A stretch of 64,000 bases of DNA from Mycoplana dimorpha (GTDB lineage Bacteria > Pseudomonadota > Alphaproteobacteria > Rhizobiales > Rhizobiaceae). Made by a program: the position numbers and the translations under genes. The DNA is taken from positions 248,001 through 312,000 of the forward strand of contig NZ_PZZZ01000005.1 of assembly GCF_003046475.1 (NCBI RefSeq), in the 5' to 3' direction. The notes below the pieces were generated by a model that made no database searches, had not been told where the DNA came from, and worked only from the letters and a program-made list of their open reading frames with translations. Shown piece by piece: positions 31,479-40,767 of the stretch; the first letter of the stretch is position 1, and each line of letters begins with the position of its first letter.

Positions 31479-32237
31479 TTGTCCGGTAGAATTCCCCGCA
31501 GCACCGGAAACGTGACTTTGCCGCGGGCCTTTTCGAAACTCGGCGTCTGCTCGCGCACGCAAGCCGAGGCGTTCATCGCGGCGGGCCGCGTTCGCGTCAA
31601 CGGGCGCAAGGTCGCCGACGCGGCGATGTGGGTCGATCCGAAGCGCGACCGGATCGAGCTCGACGGCGAGCCGATCGTAGCAAGCGAAAAGGTCTACCTC
31701 GCCCTCAACAAGCCGCGCGGGCTGGTCACGACCCGCACCGATCCGGAAGGCCGGCCGACCGTCTTCGAATGCCTCAAGGACCTCGACTTGCCATTCGTCT
31801 CGCCCGTCGGCCGACTGGACAAGGCGAGCGAGGGGCTGCTGCTCTTCACCAACGACACGGCGCTGGCGCAGCGGCTGCTCGACCCCGAAACCCATGTCAA
31901 AAAGCTCTATCACGTCCAGGTCCGCGGGATTCCGTCCGAGGAAGACCTGCAGCGCATGACCTCCGGCGTGGTGCATGATGGCGAGATGCTGCAGGCGACG
32001 GCCGTGCGCCTCTTGCGCGCCGGCGACAAGAACTGCTGGCTGGAGGTCGAACTCGACGAGGGCAAGAACCGCCAGATCCGGCGGATACTGGAAGTCATCG
32101 GACTGGAAGTCCTGCGGCTGATCCGGGTGGCAATCGGCGATCTGGTCCTCGGCGACCTGCCGAAGGGGAGCGCCCGGCACCTGACGGCAGCGGAAGTCCG
32201 GGCGTTGCAGTCACAAACGGCAATGAAACCCGGCTGA
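31479..32237 (+). CDS. RsuA/RluB-family pseudouridine synthase
   Basis: This 252-residue enzyme has an N-terminal S4 RNA-binding domain (about 14-65: LPRAFSKLGVCSRTQAE) and a catalytic domain whose active Asp114 lies in VGRLDKASEGLLLFTND. It isomerises uridine to pseudouridine in rRNA or tRNA; RluB, RluE or RluF cannot be told apart here. The TTG at 31479 gives the longest plausible protein, with GGAG eight bases upstream. The in-frame GTG at 31512 is an alternative, so the N-terminus is uncertain. The GNAT gene follows after 14 bases and is likely co-transcribed. Confidence 0.87.
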   Translation: MSGRIPRSTGNVTLPRAFSKLGVCSRTQAEAFIAAGRVRVNGRKVADAAMWVDPKRDRIELDGEPIVASEKVYLALNKPRGLVTTRTDPEGRPTVFECLKDLDLPFVSPVGRLDKASEGLLLFTNDTALAQRLLDPETHVKKLYHVQVRGIPSEEDLQRMTSGVVHDGEMLQATAVRLLRAGDKNCWLEVELDEGKNRQIRRILEVIGLEVLRLIRVAIGDLVLGDLPKGSARHLTAAEVRALQSQTAMKPG

Positions 32238-32251
32238 CCTTGGGAGGAACC

Positions 32252-32803
32252 ATGACCGTTCTGCTCCGGCCCTATGTCGCCGCTGACTTCGCGGCATTGC
32301 GCAACTGGTTTCCCGACGAGGCGTCGGTGGTCCAATGGGCCGGTCCGGACATGCGCTTCCCGCTCGATCCGGCGCAGTTTTCGGAGATGCAGCAGGAGAC
32401 CGAAGGCGCCGTTCCCGGGCGATGGATGTTTTCGGGGCTGGTCGGAGACACGCTTGCGGCTCACGCGCAAGTGGCGCTCGACTGGCAGCATGGCGTCGCC
32501 CGGCTTGCCCGCGTGGCCGTGAGCCCCGAATTTCGCGGCAAGCGGCTGGCGCAACCGTTCCTGCGGCAGGTCGTCGACCGGGTGTTCGCGCAGGAAGCGT
32601 TCGTGCGGCTCGAGCTGAACGTCTACACCTTCAATGCCGCTGCGATCGCCACATACATGCGGCTCGGCTTTGTCGAGGAGGGCGTGCGGCGATCGTCGGT
32701 CAGGGTCGGCGCGGAGCGATGGGATACCGCGATCCTTGCTCTGCTGCGTCAAGAGTACGACGTCACCCGTGGATCGGCAGCGGATGACGCCGCGGTGCCC
32801 TGA
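32252..32803 (+). CDS. GNAT family N-acetyltransferase
   Basis: This 183-residue GNAT protein shows the acetyl-CoA-binding motif A as VAVSPEFRGKRLAQPFL at about residues 87-103. The following ELNVYTFNAAAIATYMRLGF block is characteristic of motif B. A GGGAGGA four bases upstream fixes ATG 32252. It sits directly behind the pseudouridine synthase gene. The acceptor (amino acid, protein or antibiotic) cannot be inferred; the RimJ/RimL-like C-terminus suggests a small-molecule or protein N-acetylase. Confidence 0.82.
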   Translation: MTVLLRPYVAADFAALRNWFPDEASVVQWAGPDMRFPLDPAQFSEMQQETEGAVPGRWMFSGLVGDTLAAHAQVALDWQHGVARLARVAVSPEFRGKRLAQPFLRQVVDRVFAQEAFVRLELNVYTFNAAAIATYMRLGFVEEGVRRSSVRVGAERWDTAILALLRQEYDVTRGSAADDAAVP

Positions 32804-32831
32804 GCGGACTGTGAAGCGTTCCTGAAGCTGC

Positions 32832-33197
32832 TCAGCCCTGGCGGTTGAGCGTGAACTGTGCGCCCGAGCCCGAGGTGCAGTTCAGCTGGCGCGGGGTGAC
32901 CAGCGAGCAGTTGGCCTTGGAGGCGGATTTCGAGATGTTCGAATAGAGGCTGATTTCGATCAGCCCGCCCGGCTGGGTGATGTAGGTGCCGGTCGCCATG
33001 GTGGTGTTGGTGTCGGTCGTCCGCGTCGCGAACTGGCCGGCGGAGAAGGTGGAGACGAGGCCGTTCGCGTCGACCCACGATCCTTCCACGCCCTGCGGTG
33101 CCTGAGCGACCGGCCGCACCGGCGCACGGTCGTACGAATTACAGGAGGCGAGCGTCGCAGCGCCCGCCAGCAGGGCAGCAAAGATCAAGGGTTTCAT
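32832..33197 (-). CDS. omp10: Omp10-like outer-membrane lipoprotein
   Basis: This 121-residue lipoprotein has the signal peptide MKPLIFAALLAGAATLASC, whose lipobox LASC puts the acylated cysteine at residue 19. The mature part is an AprI/Omp19-like small beta-barrel fold with GVEGSWVDANGLVSTFSAG, TRTTDTNTTMATG and LVTPRQLNCTS. These match Brucella Omp10 as I remember it. A GGGAGAA precedes ATG 33197. A longer in-frame start exists but would bury the signal peptide. Omp10 is surface-linked and required for full virulence or envelope fitness in Brucella; here the role is inferred. Confidence 0.85.
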   Translation of the reverse strand: MKPLIFAALLAGAATLASCNSYDRAPVRPVAQAPQGVEGSWVDANGLVSTFSAGQFATRTTDTNTTMATGTYITQPGGLIEISLYSNISKSASKANCSLVTPRQLNCTSGSGAQFTLNRQG

Positions 33198-33312
33198 GGG
33201 GTTCTCCCTGGGCTTGCCAAAACGATACGGCATCGAAAATCCGCTCGACCATGCCGTGAACGGATGGTGAAAGCAAGAGTCGGGCGGCACGGCAAAAAAG
33301 GTTATCCGTCTC

Positions 33313-33340
33313 AAAATGAAACGCCCGCGACGGGCGGGCG
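33313..33340 (-). terminator. Terminator after homospermidine synthase
   Basis: On the minus strand CGCCCGC pairs with GCGGGCG around CCGTC, followed by TTTCATTTT. Confidence 0.7.
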
Positions 33341-33371
33341 CTTCCGGATTTGACGGGCGTTGCCGCTGGAA

Positions 33372-34823
33372 CTAGCGGAACAAAACGTTGCGGAACTGCC
33401 ACGGATCCTTGGTGTCGAGGTCTTCCGGGAACAGGCCGGGACGGCCGTCGAGCGGCGTCCAGTCGGTGTAATGGCCTTCGACCGGGCCGAGATAGGGACG
33501 CTGCACTTCCAGGCAGCGCCGGTAGTCCATCTCGTCGGCCTCGACGATGCCGGCTTCCGGGTTTTCCAGCGCCCAGACCATCCCGGCAAGCACCGCCGAG
33601 GTCACCTGCAGGCCGGTGGCGTTCTGGTAGGGGGCGAGCTCGCGGGCCTCCGCCAGCGACAGGCGCGAGCCGTACCAGTAGGCGTTCTTGTCGTGGCCGT
33701 AGAGCAGCACGCCGAGCTCGTCGACGCCGTCGACCAGTTCGTTCTCGTCCAGCACGTGGTGCACCGGCTGCGCATTGCCGCCGTTGCCGAACATCTCGTG
33801 CAGCGACAGCACCGCGTCGTTGGCCGGATGGTAGGCGTAGTGGCAGGTCGGCCGGTAGGTCACGTCACCGTCCTTGTCGCGAACGGTGAAGAAGTCGGCG
33901 ATCGAGATCGATTCGTTGTGGGTGACGAGGAAGCCGTATTGCGGACCCGGCGTCGGGCACCAGCTGCGCACGCGCGTGTTCGCGCCCGGCTGCTCGAGGT
34001 AGATCGCCGCCTTGCAGCCCTTCTTGTGCTTCTTGGCGTTCTTCGGCATCCAGGTCTCGTGGGTGCCCCAGCCGAGCTCGGCCGGCTGCAGGCCCTCGGA
34101 GATGAAGCCTTCCACCGACCAGGTGTTCCAGAAGGTGTCGAGCGGCTTCGGCGTCTTGGCGCGCTGGGTGTCGCGTTCGGCGATGTGGATGCCCTTGACG
34201 CCGACCTTCTTCATCAGCTTCGCCCAGCCCTCGCGGTCGTCCTGCGCCGGCACGTCGTGCTTGACGCCGAGATCACCCGCGAGATTGACCAGCGCTTCCT
34301 TGACGAACCAGGAGACCATGCCCGGATTGGCGCCGCAGGTGGAGACCGCCGTCGTGCCGCCCGGGTTCTTCGCCTTCTCCCTGCGCAGGGTTTCCCGCAG
34401 CGCGTAGTTGGTGCGGTCGGCATTCTTCATGTTCTTGTCGAAGTAGAAGCCGAGCCAAGGCTCGATAACCGTGTCGACATAGAGCGCCTTGTGCTTGCGG
34501 CAGAACCGCATCAGGTCGACCGAGCCGGTGTCGACCGAGACGTTGACCACGAAGGCCTGCCCGCCGCCTTCCTTGATCAGCGGCTTCAGCAGTTCCTTGT
34601 AGTTCTCCTTGGTGACGAACTCGGCGACGTGGCGGGCGCCGTGGCGGGCGTAAAGCGCGTCGTCGGCAGCATCCTTGCGCGGTTCGATGACGATCAGGCG
34701 GTTCTTGTCGTACTTGAAATGACGCTCGATCAGCGGAAGCGTGCCGCGGCCGATCGAGCCGAAACCGATCATGATGATCGGGCCTGTGATCTCGCCGTAA
34801 ACCGGGTAGGTCTTGTCTGCCAT
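33372..34823 (-). CDS. hss: Homospermidine synthase
   Basis: This 483-residue NAD-dependent enzyme makes sym-homospermidine from two putrescines (or putrescine plus spermidine), a major polyamine of alphaproteobacteria. An N-terminal Rossmann segment IIMIGFGSIGRGTLP (about residues 18-32) binds NAD. The CGANPGMVSWFVKEAL and GNGGNAQPVHHVLDE blocks match the saccharopine-dehydrogenase-like Hss family. ATG 34823 follows an AAGGAG-rich stretch (AAGGAGATCGAAGGAAA). The gene is single, with its own terminator. The 289-base region upstream (34824-35112) shows no gene. Confidence 0.93.
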   Translation of the reverse strand: MADKTYPVYGEITGPIIMIGFGSIGRGTLPLIERHFKYDKNRLIVIEPRKDAADDALYARHGARHVAEFVTKENYKELLKPLIKEGGGQAFVVNVSVDTGSVDLMRFCRKHKALYVDTVIEPWLGFYFDKNMKNADRTNYALRETLRREKAKNPGGTTAVSTCGANPGMVSWFVKEALVNLAGDLGVKHDVPAQDDREGWAKLMKKVGVKGIHIAERDTQRAKTPKPLDTFWNTWSVEGFISEGLQPAELGWGTHETWMPKNAKKHKKGCKAAIYLEQPGANTRVRSWCPTPGPQYGFLVTHNESISIADFFTVRDKDGDVTYRPTCHYAYHPANDAVLSLHEMFGNGGNAQPVHHVLDENELVDGVDELGVLLYGHDKNAYWYGSRLSLAEARELAPYQNATGLQVTSAVLAGMVWALENPEAGIVEADEMDYRRCLEVQRPYLGPVEGHYTDWTPLDGRPGLFPEDLDTKDPWQFRNVLFR

Positions 34824-35112
34824 TTTCCTTCGATCTCCTTTGGGAGTGCGCGCGCGATTCGCGAAAAGAGGGTCAAACGGCCCCGCTTTCGGGATGAAAA
34901 TGCCTAGAGCACAGAATTCCGTCACAAAAAAGTGGGCACGAAGCGTCGCGTCTGAGTTGTCAACCGCCGCCAATCGTCCGGAACTGGCGGGCGAGTCCGG
35001 CGCGCCTGCCGACCAGACCGTGTACTCGGCCTGCGGACGGTCAGTGATGGAAGTCCTAAAACTCTTCGACGGCCGGCAGCGCGCACCGCGAACGGACCTT
35101 GGTGGATAGCAC

Positions 35113-35853
35113 CTATCCCGCCAGCCTTGCAGGGATCAGGCCGCGCAGCGAATTGCCGACGAAGAAGGGGTGGCGGAGCAGGTCGTCGACCTGCAGTCGC
35201 TGTTCAGTGGCCCGGCCGGTTGCGAGCAGTTCCTCGCGCAGCACGCCGGCCAGCAGGCCGCAATCGAGCGGCGGCGTCTTCAAGATCCCCGTGCCGTCGT
35301 CGAGAAAGACGGAGGTGATCGTGCCCTCGCAGACCTCGCCGCGCTCGTTGAGAAGGATCACCTCGTCGGCGTCGGCGGCCGAAAACTCCGCACGGGCGGC
35401 CTCGTAGACGGCACGGCGCGACGTCTTGTGGCGCAGCAGCGGCTCGGCGGAGGAAAGCCGCGTCGTCGCGATCCGAACTGTCCAGACGGCGTCCGCGGCG
35501 AGCGGCACGAACCGCGCGGTCTTCACCTCGATCCGGCCGTCGGCGAAGAGCTCGAGGCGGACGCGAAGCGGGCAAGCCCCTCCCCTTTGTGGGGAGGGGT
35601 TGGGGAGGGGAGGCTGCAGAGAGGTCGCGGGCGATTGCTGCGAAGACCCCTCCCGGCCCTCCGGGCCACCCTCCCCACGAGGGGGAGGGAAGGGCGTGGC
35701 ACCCACCGCATCCGAAAGCGCGGCCTCGGCCCGTTCCGCCCCCAAAATCCCCAGCGCCGCCGCCGAGCGCTGCAATCGGGCCAGATGCCGGTCCAGCCGG
35801 ATAAAGCCTTCTTCCGGCTCGAAGCGCAGCGTCTCGATCAGCGAGATATCCAT
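35113..35853 (-). CDS. pabC: Class IV aminotransferase/aminodeoxychorismate lyase with in-frame repeat insertion
   Basis: This 246-residue protein of the PLP fold-type IV family is predicted to convert aminodeoxychorismate to p-aminobenzoate and pyruvate, since its start overlaps the end of pabB by 16 bases. Family blocks are MDISLIETLRFEPEEGFIRLD, ADEVILLNERGEVCEG (with the conserved LxN and EG) and LAGVLREELL. Residues about 55-93 (FPPPRGEGG through PSPQRGG) are encoded by a GC-rich palindromic repeat and are absent from normal family members. The protein is about 205 residues without it. Whether the insert is tolerated as a surface loop or impairs the enzyme is unknown. Confidence 0.8.
   Translation of the reverse strand: MDISLIETLRFEPEEGFIRLDRHLARLQRSAAALGILGAERAEAALSDAVGATPFPPPRGEGGPEGREGSSQQSPATSLQPPLPNPSPQRGGACPLRVRLELFADGRIEVKTARFVPLAADAVWTVRIATTRLSSAEPLLRHKTSRRAVYEAARAEFSAADADEVILLNERGEVCEGTITSVFLDDGTGILKTPPLDCGLLAGVLREELLATGRATEQRLQVDDLLRHPFFVGNSLRGLIPARLAG
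35577..35689. repeat. Palindromic repeat inserted inside pabC
   Basis: The element is bounded by CCCCTCCCC-TTTGT-GGGGAGGGG (35577-35599) and CCCTCCCC-ACGA-GGGGGAGGG (35669-35689), with CCCGGCCCTCCGGGCC between. It is the type of CT/GA-rich palindrome usually seen between genes in rhizobia. Here it keeps the reading frame open. Confidence 0.85.
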
Positions 35854-36995
35854 TGGTCTCCCACCGCGAACCGCGCCTTCAGTAGGCATTCCTCGTATTC
35901 GGCCTCGGCGTTCGAATCGAAGACGATGCCGCCGCCGACATTGAAGACGGCCTCGCCGCCCTCGAAGAGCGAGAGCGTGCGGATCGCCACGTTGAACTGC
36001 ATGGTGCCGTCCGGGGCGATCAGCCCGATCGCGCCGCAATAGGCGTCGCGCGGGCCGGCCTCGAGGTCGTGCAGGATCTCCATCGCCCGCATCTTCGGCG
36101 CGCCGGTGACCGAGCCGCAGGGAAACAGCGCGGCGAAGATGTCGCGGATCGAGGTCCCCGGCACAAGCTTGGCCCGCACGTGGCTCACCATCTGGTGGAC
36201 GGTCGGGTAGGTCTCGATGGCAAAGAGCTTGGGCACCTCCAGCGTGCCGACCTCGGTGACCCGCGAGATGTCGTTGCGCAAGAGGTCGACGATCATGCGG
36301 TTTTCCGCCTGGCTCTTCGGGTCGGCCAGCATCGCCGCCACGATCGCCTCGTCCTCGGCGGCATTGGCGCCGCGCGGGGCGGTGCCCTTCATCGGATGCG
36401 TCTCGATAAAGCCGTCCTTATCGACGCGGAAGAACAGTTCCGGCGAGCGCGACAGCAGGATCGGCCCGTCGAGCGAGACCAGCGCACCGTACCTCACCGG
36501 CTGGCGCTCGATCAGCGACCAGAAGGCGGCGACGGGATCGCCGTTCCAGCGGGCGCGGATCGGCATGGTCAGGTTCGCCTGGTAGCAGTCGCCTTCGCGC
36601 AGGTGCCGGTGCAGCCGGTCGAAGCGCTGCCGATAGGCCTCCAGGTCCCATCCCGCCTTCGGTTCGGTGACGAAGGGCTCGTTCTCGACGCGCTGCCGCG
36701 GTCGGGCGAGGGGGTGTCCGTCGGCGGGTGCTGCGAAAATGCCGAAGCTCATCAGCGGCGTCTCGCGTCCGTCGACCGCGAAACGCGCGAGTTTTTGCTC
36801 GAACAGATGGCCGGCCTCGTAGCTCATGAAGCCGGCGATCCAGTTGCCCTCGTCATGCGCCGCTTGCAGCGCCCGCAGCGCCGGCTCGAAGTCCGCCGCC
36901 TTGCGCACCGTGATCAGGCGCAGCGGATCGGCGAAGACCGTCGTCCGGTCCTCGCGGTCGTCCCGCAGGAGCACATAGCGTTCGCGATCGGTCAT
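35838..36995 (-). CDS. pabB: Aminodeoxychorismate synthase component I
   Basis: This 385-residue enzyme of the chorismate-utilising family makes 4-amino-4-deoxychorismate for folate synthesis. The catalytic lysine block reads THPMKGTAPRG. It is followed by LLRNDISRVTEVGT, FPCGSVTGAPK and the C-terminal GGGIVFDSNAEAEYEECLLKA, all typical of PabB/TrpE. At 385 residues it is the short form lacking the tryptophan-binding N-domain. It is co-transcribed with pabC (16-base overlap) and 23 bases downstream of pepF. The glutaminase PabA is not in the window. Confidence 0.93.
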   Translation of the reverse strand: MTDRERYVLLRDDREDRTTVFADPLRLITVRKAADFEPALRALQAAHDEGNWIAGFMSYEAGHLFEQKLARFAVDGRETPLMSFGIFAAPADGHPLARPRQRVENEPFVTEPKAGWDLEAYRQRFDRLHRHLREGDCYQANLTMPIRARWNGDPVAAFWSLIERQPVRYGALVSLDGPILLSRSPELFFRVDKDGFIETHPMKGTAPRGANAAEDEAIVAAMLADPKSQAENRMIVDLLRNDISRVTEVGTLEVPKLFAIETYPTVHQMVSHVRAKLVPGTSIRDIFAALFPCGSVTGAPKMRAMEILHDLEAGPRDAYCGAIGLIAPDGTMQFNVAIRTLSLFEGGEAVFNVGGGIVFDSNAEAEYEECLLKARFAVGDQWISR

Positions 36996-37018
36996 CTCAT
37001 TGGTTCTCGGCAGGTGAT

Positions 37019-38872
37019 TCAGGCGGCCTTATCAAGCGCCTCGAGTTCGTCAATGAGCCCTTCGATCATCGACAGGCCCTTGCTCCAGAACGACGGATCG
37101 GCCGCATCGAGGCCGAACGGCTGCAGCAGTTCGGAATGGTGCTTGGTGCCGCCGGCCTTCAGCATCTCGAAGTACTTCTCCTGGAAGCCGCTCTCGGCCT
37201 GCTGGTAGACCGCATAGAGCGAGTTCACCAGGCAATCGCCGAAGGCATAGGCATAGACATAGAAGGGCGAGTGGATGAAGTGGGGGATATAGGCCCAGTA
37301 GGTCTCGTAGCCTTCCGAGATGCGGATCGCCGGCCCGAGGCTTTCGGTCTGCACCGACAGCCACAAATCGCCGATCTGCTCGGCGGTCAGCTCGCCTTCC
37401 TTTCGGGCCGTGTGCACCTTGCGCTCGAATTCGTAGAAGGCGATCTGGCGCACGACCGTGTTGATCATGTCCTCGACCTTCTGCGCCAGCATCGCCTTGC
37501 GCTCGCGCTTGTCCTTCGTCTGGTCGAGCAGGCTGCGGAAGGTCAGCATCTCGCCGAAGACCGACGCCGTCTCGGCCAGTGTCAGCGGCGTCGAGGCCAT
37601 CAGCGCGCCCTGGCCGCCGGCCAGCACCTGGTGGACGCCGTGGCCGAGCTCGTGCGCCAGCGTCATCACGTCGCGCGGCTTGCCCATGTAGTTGACGAGC
37701 ACGTAGGGGTGCGCAGACGGCACGGTCGGATGCGCGAACGCGCCCGGCGCCTTGCCCGGCCGCACCGGCGCGTCGATCCAGTTCTCGTCGAAGAAGCGGC
37801 CGGCGATCGCCGCCATTTCCGGCGCGAAGTCCCGATAGGCCGAAAGCACCGTGTCCTTGGCGTCGCTCCAGGGGATCAGCGCGTTTGGCGTCTCCGGCAG
37901 CGGCGCGTTGCGGTCCCAGAACTCCAGCTGTTCCATTCCGAGCCACTTCGCCTTCATCGCATAGTAGCGATGCGACAGGCGCGGATAGGCCTCGCGGACC
38001 GCCGCGGCGAGCGCATCGACGACCTCGCGCTCGACCCGGTTGGCCAGGTGCCGGCTGTCGGCGATGTCCTCGAAGCTGCGCCAGCGGTCGGAGATCTCCT
38101 TGTCCTTGGCGAGGGTATTGGTGATCAGCGTGAAGGTGCGGATGTTTTCCTGGAAGGTTTTCGCCAGCGCCATCGCCGCCTTCTTGCGGGTCTCGCCGTC
38201 GGCATCCTGCAAGAGGTTCAGCGCCACTTCGAGCGGCACTTCCTCGCCGTCGATCGTGTAGCGCAACGAGGCCATCGTCTCGTCGAACAGCCGGTTCCAG
38301 GCGGCGGCCCCGGTCATGGATTTTTCCAGAAAGAGCTGCTCGGTTCGGTCGTCAAGTTGGTGCGGCTTGTCCTTGCGCAGGTCCTCGATCCAGGGGCGGT
38401 AATGGGCGGCGAGCGCGTCACGCTCCAGGCTTGCGGTCAGCTTCGCGTCGTCGATCCTGTTCAGTTCCAGCGTAAAGAACAGCAGATGCGCCGAGATGTC
38501 GGTGATCTTCGCCTGCACGTCGCCATAGAACTTGCCGTTGGCCGGATCGGTGGTGTTGGAGAAATAGGTCAGGCCGGCAAACGAGGCGACGCGGCCGAGC
38601 AGGTCCTCCAGCGCCTCGAATTCCCTCACGGCCGCGCCGATGCCCTCGTCGCCGGTCTTGTCGGCCGCCGCGTCCAGCTTGCCCTTCCAGCGGGCCTCGA
38701 AGGCCAGCGCGTCGGCTGCGCCCTTTTCCATGTCGGCCAGAAATTCCGGTGCGGCCGGCGAGGCATAGAGGTCGCCGAGGTTCCAGGCCGGCAGGTCGCC
38801 GAGGTCACCGGCGATGGCGCCGGCCGTGGCGGTCGCGTGGTGGATTGCGGGCGAAAGGTCGAAAACGGACAT
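37019..38872 (-). CDS. pepF: Oligoendopeptidase F (M3 family)
   Basis: This 617-residue cytosolic zinc metallopeptidase degrades oligopeptides. The zinc site is LAHELGHGVHQ with the third ligand in LAETASVFGEML, as in M3B peptidases. An N-terminal helical region (about 1-210) covers the active cleft. ATG 38872 has GAGG six bases upstream; the in-frame ATG 12 bases earlier has none. It leads a probable pepF-pabB-pabC transcript and is divergent from the sigma-54 regulator gene. Confidence 0.93.
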   Translation of the reverse strand: MSVFDLSPAIHHATATAGAIAGDLGDLPAWNLGDLYASPAAPEFLADMEKGAADALAFEARWKGKLDAAADKTGDEGIGAAVREFEALEDLLGRVASFAGLTYFSNTTDPANGKFYGDVQAKITDISAHLLFFTLELNRIDDAKLTASLERDALAAHYRPWIEDLRKDKPHQLDDRTEQLFLEKSMTGAAAWNRLFDETMASLRYTIDGEEVPLEVALNLLQDADGETRKKAAMALAKTFQENIRTFTLITNTLAKDKEISDRWRSFEDIADSRHLANRVEREVVDALAAAVREAYPRLSHRYYAMKAKWLGMEQLEFWDRNAPLPETPNALIPWSDAKDTVLSAYRDFAPEMAAIAGRFFDENWIDAPVRPGKAPGAFAHPTVPSAHPYVLVNYMGKPRDVMTLAHELGHGVHQVLAGGQGALMASTPLTLAETASVFGEMLTFRSLLDQTKDKRERKAMLAQKVEDMINTVVRQIAFYEFERKVHTARKEGELTAEQIGDLWLSVQTESLGPAIRISEGYETYWAYIPHFIHSPFYVYAYAFGDCLVNSLYAVYQQAESGFQEKYFEMLKAGGTKHHSELLQPFGLDAADPSFWSKGLSMIEGLIDELEALDKAA

Positions 38873-39032
38873 CGGAAGCCTCATGCGTGGTTGGGCGTTC
38901 TTGCTTGCGTCGCCATTGGTTAAAAAGCAAGCCTTTCTCAAAACGGCATGTTCAGCCCTTCATGCCAAGGTCCGCCGTCATAATGATTGTGCCAACTCTG
39001 CGCATGACGCGCGGCCCGGCAAGGAGGTTCCA

Positions 39033-40565
<1,533 letters not shown>

Positions 40566-40767
40566 TTTCAGTTGATTTCTCAGGCCTCACATGTTTTCCC
40601 CGTTGCCGTTCACCGCTTGTTAGTGGATCGTTCACTATAAGCGGAGAGCACCGGCGACTGTGGCGAATATGCCATGCTGTCACCGCAATTGGACGTCATC
40701 TGAACCCTCGGCGGGCGTCTATATAGTCCACAGGACGGGGATAGAATTGGCAGACATCATTGGACCG

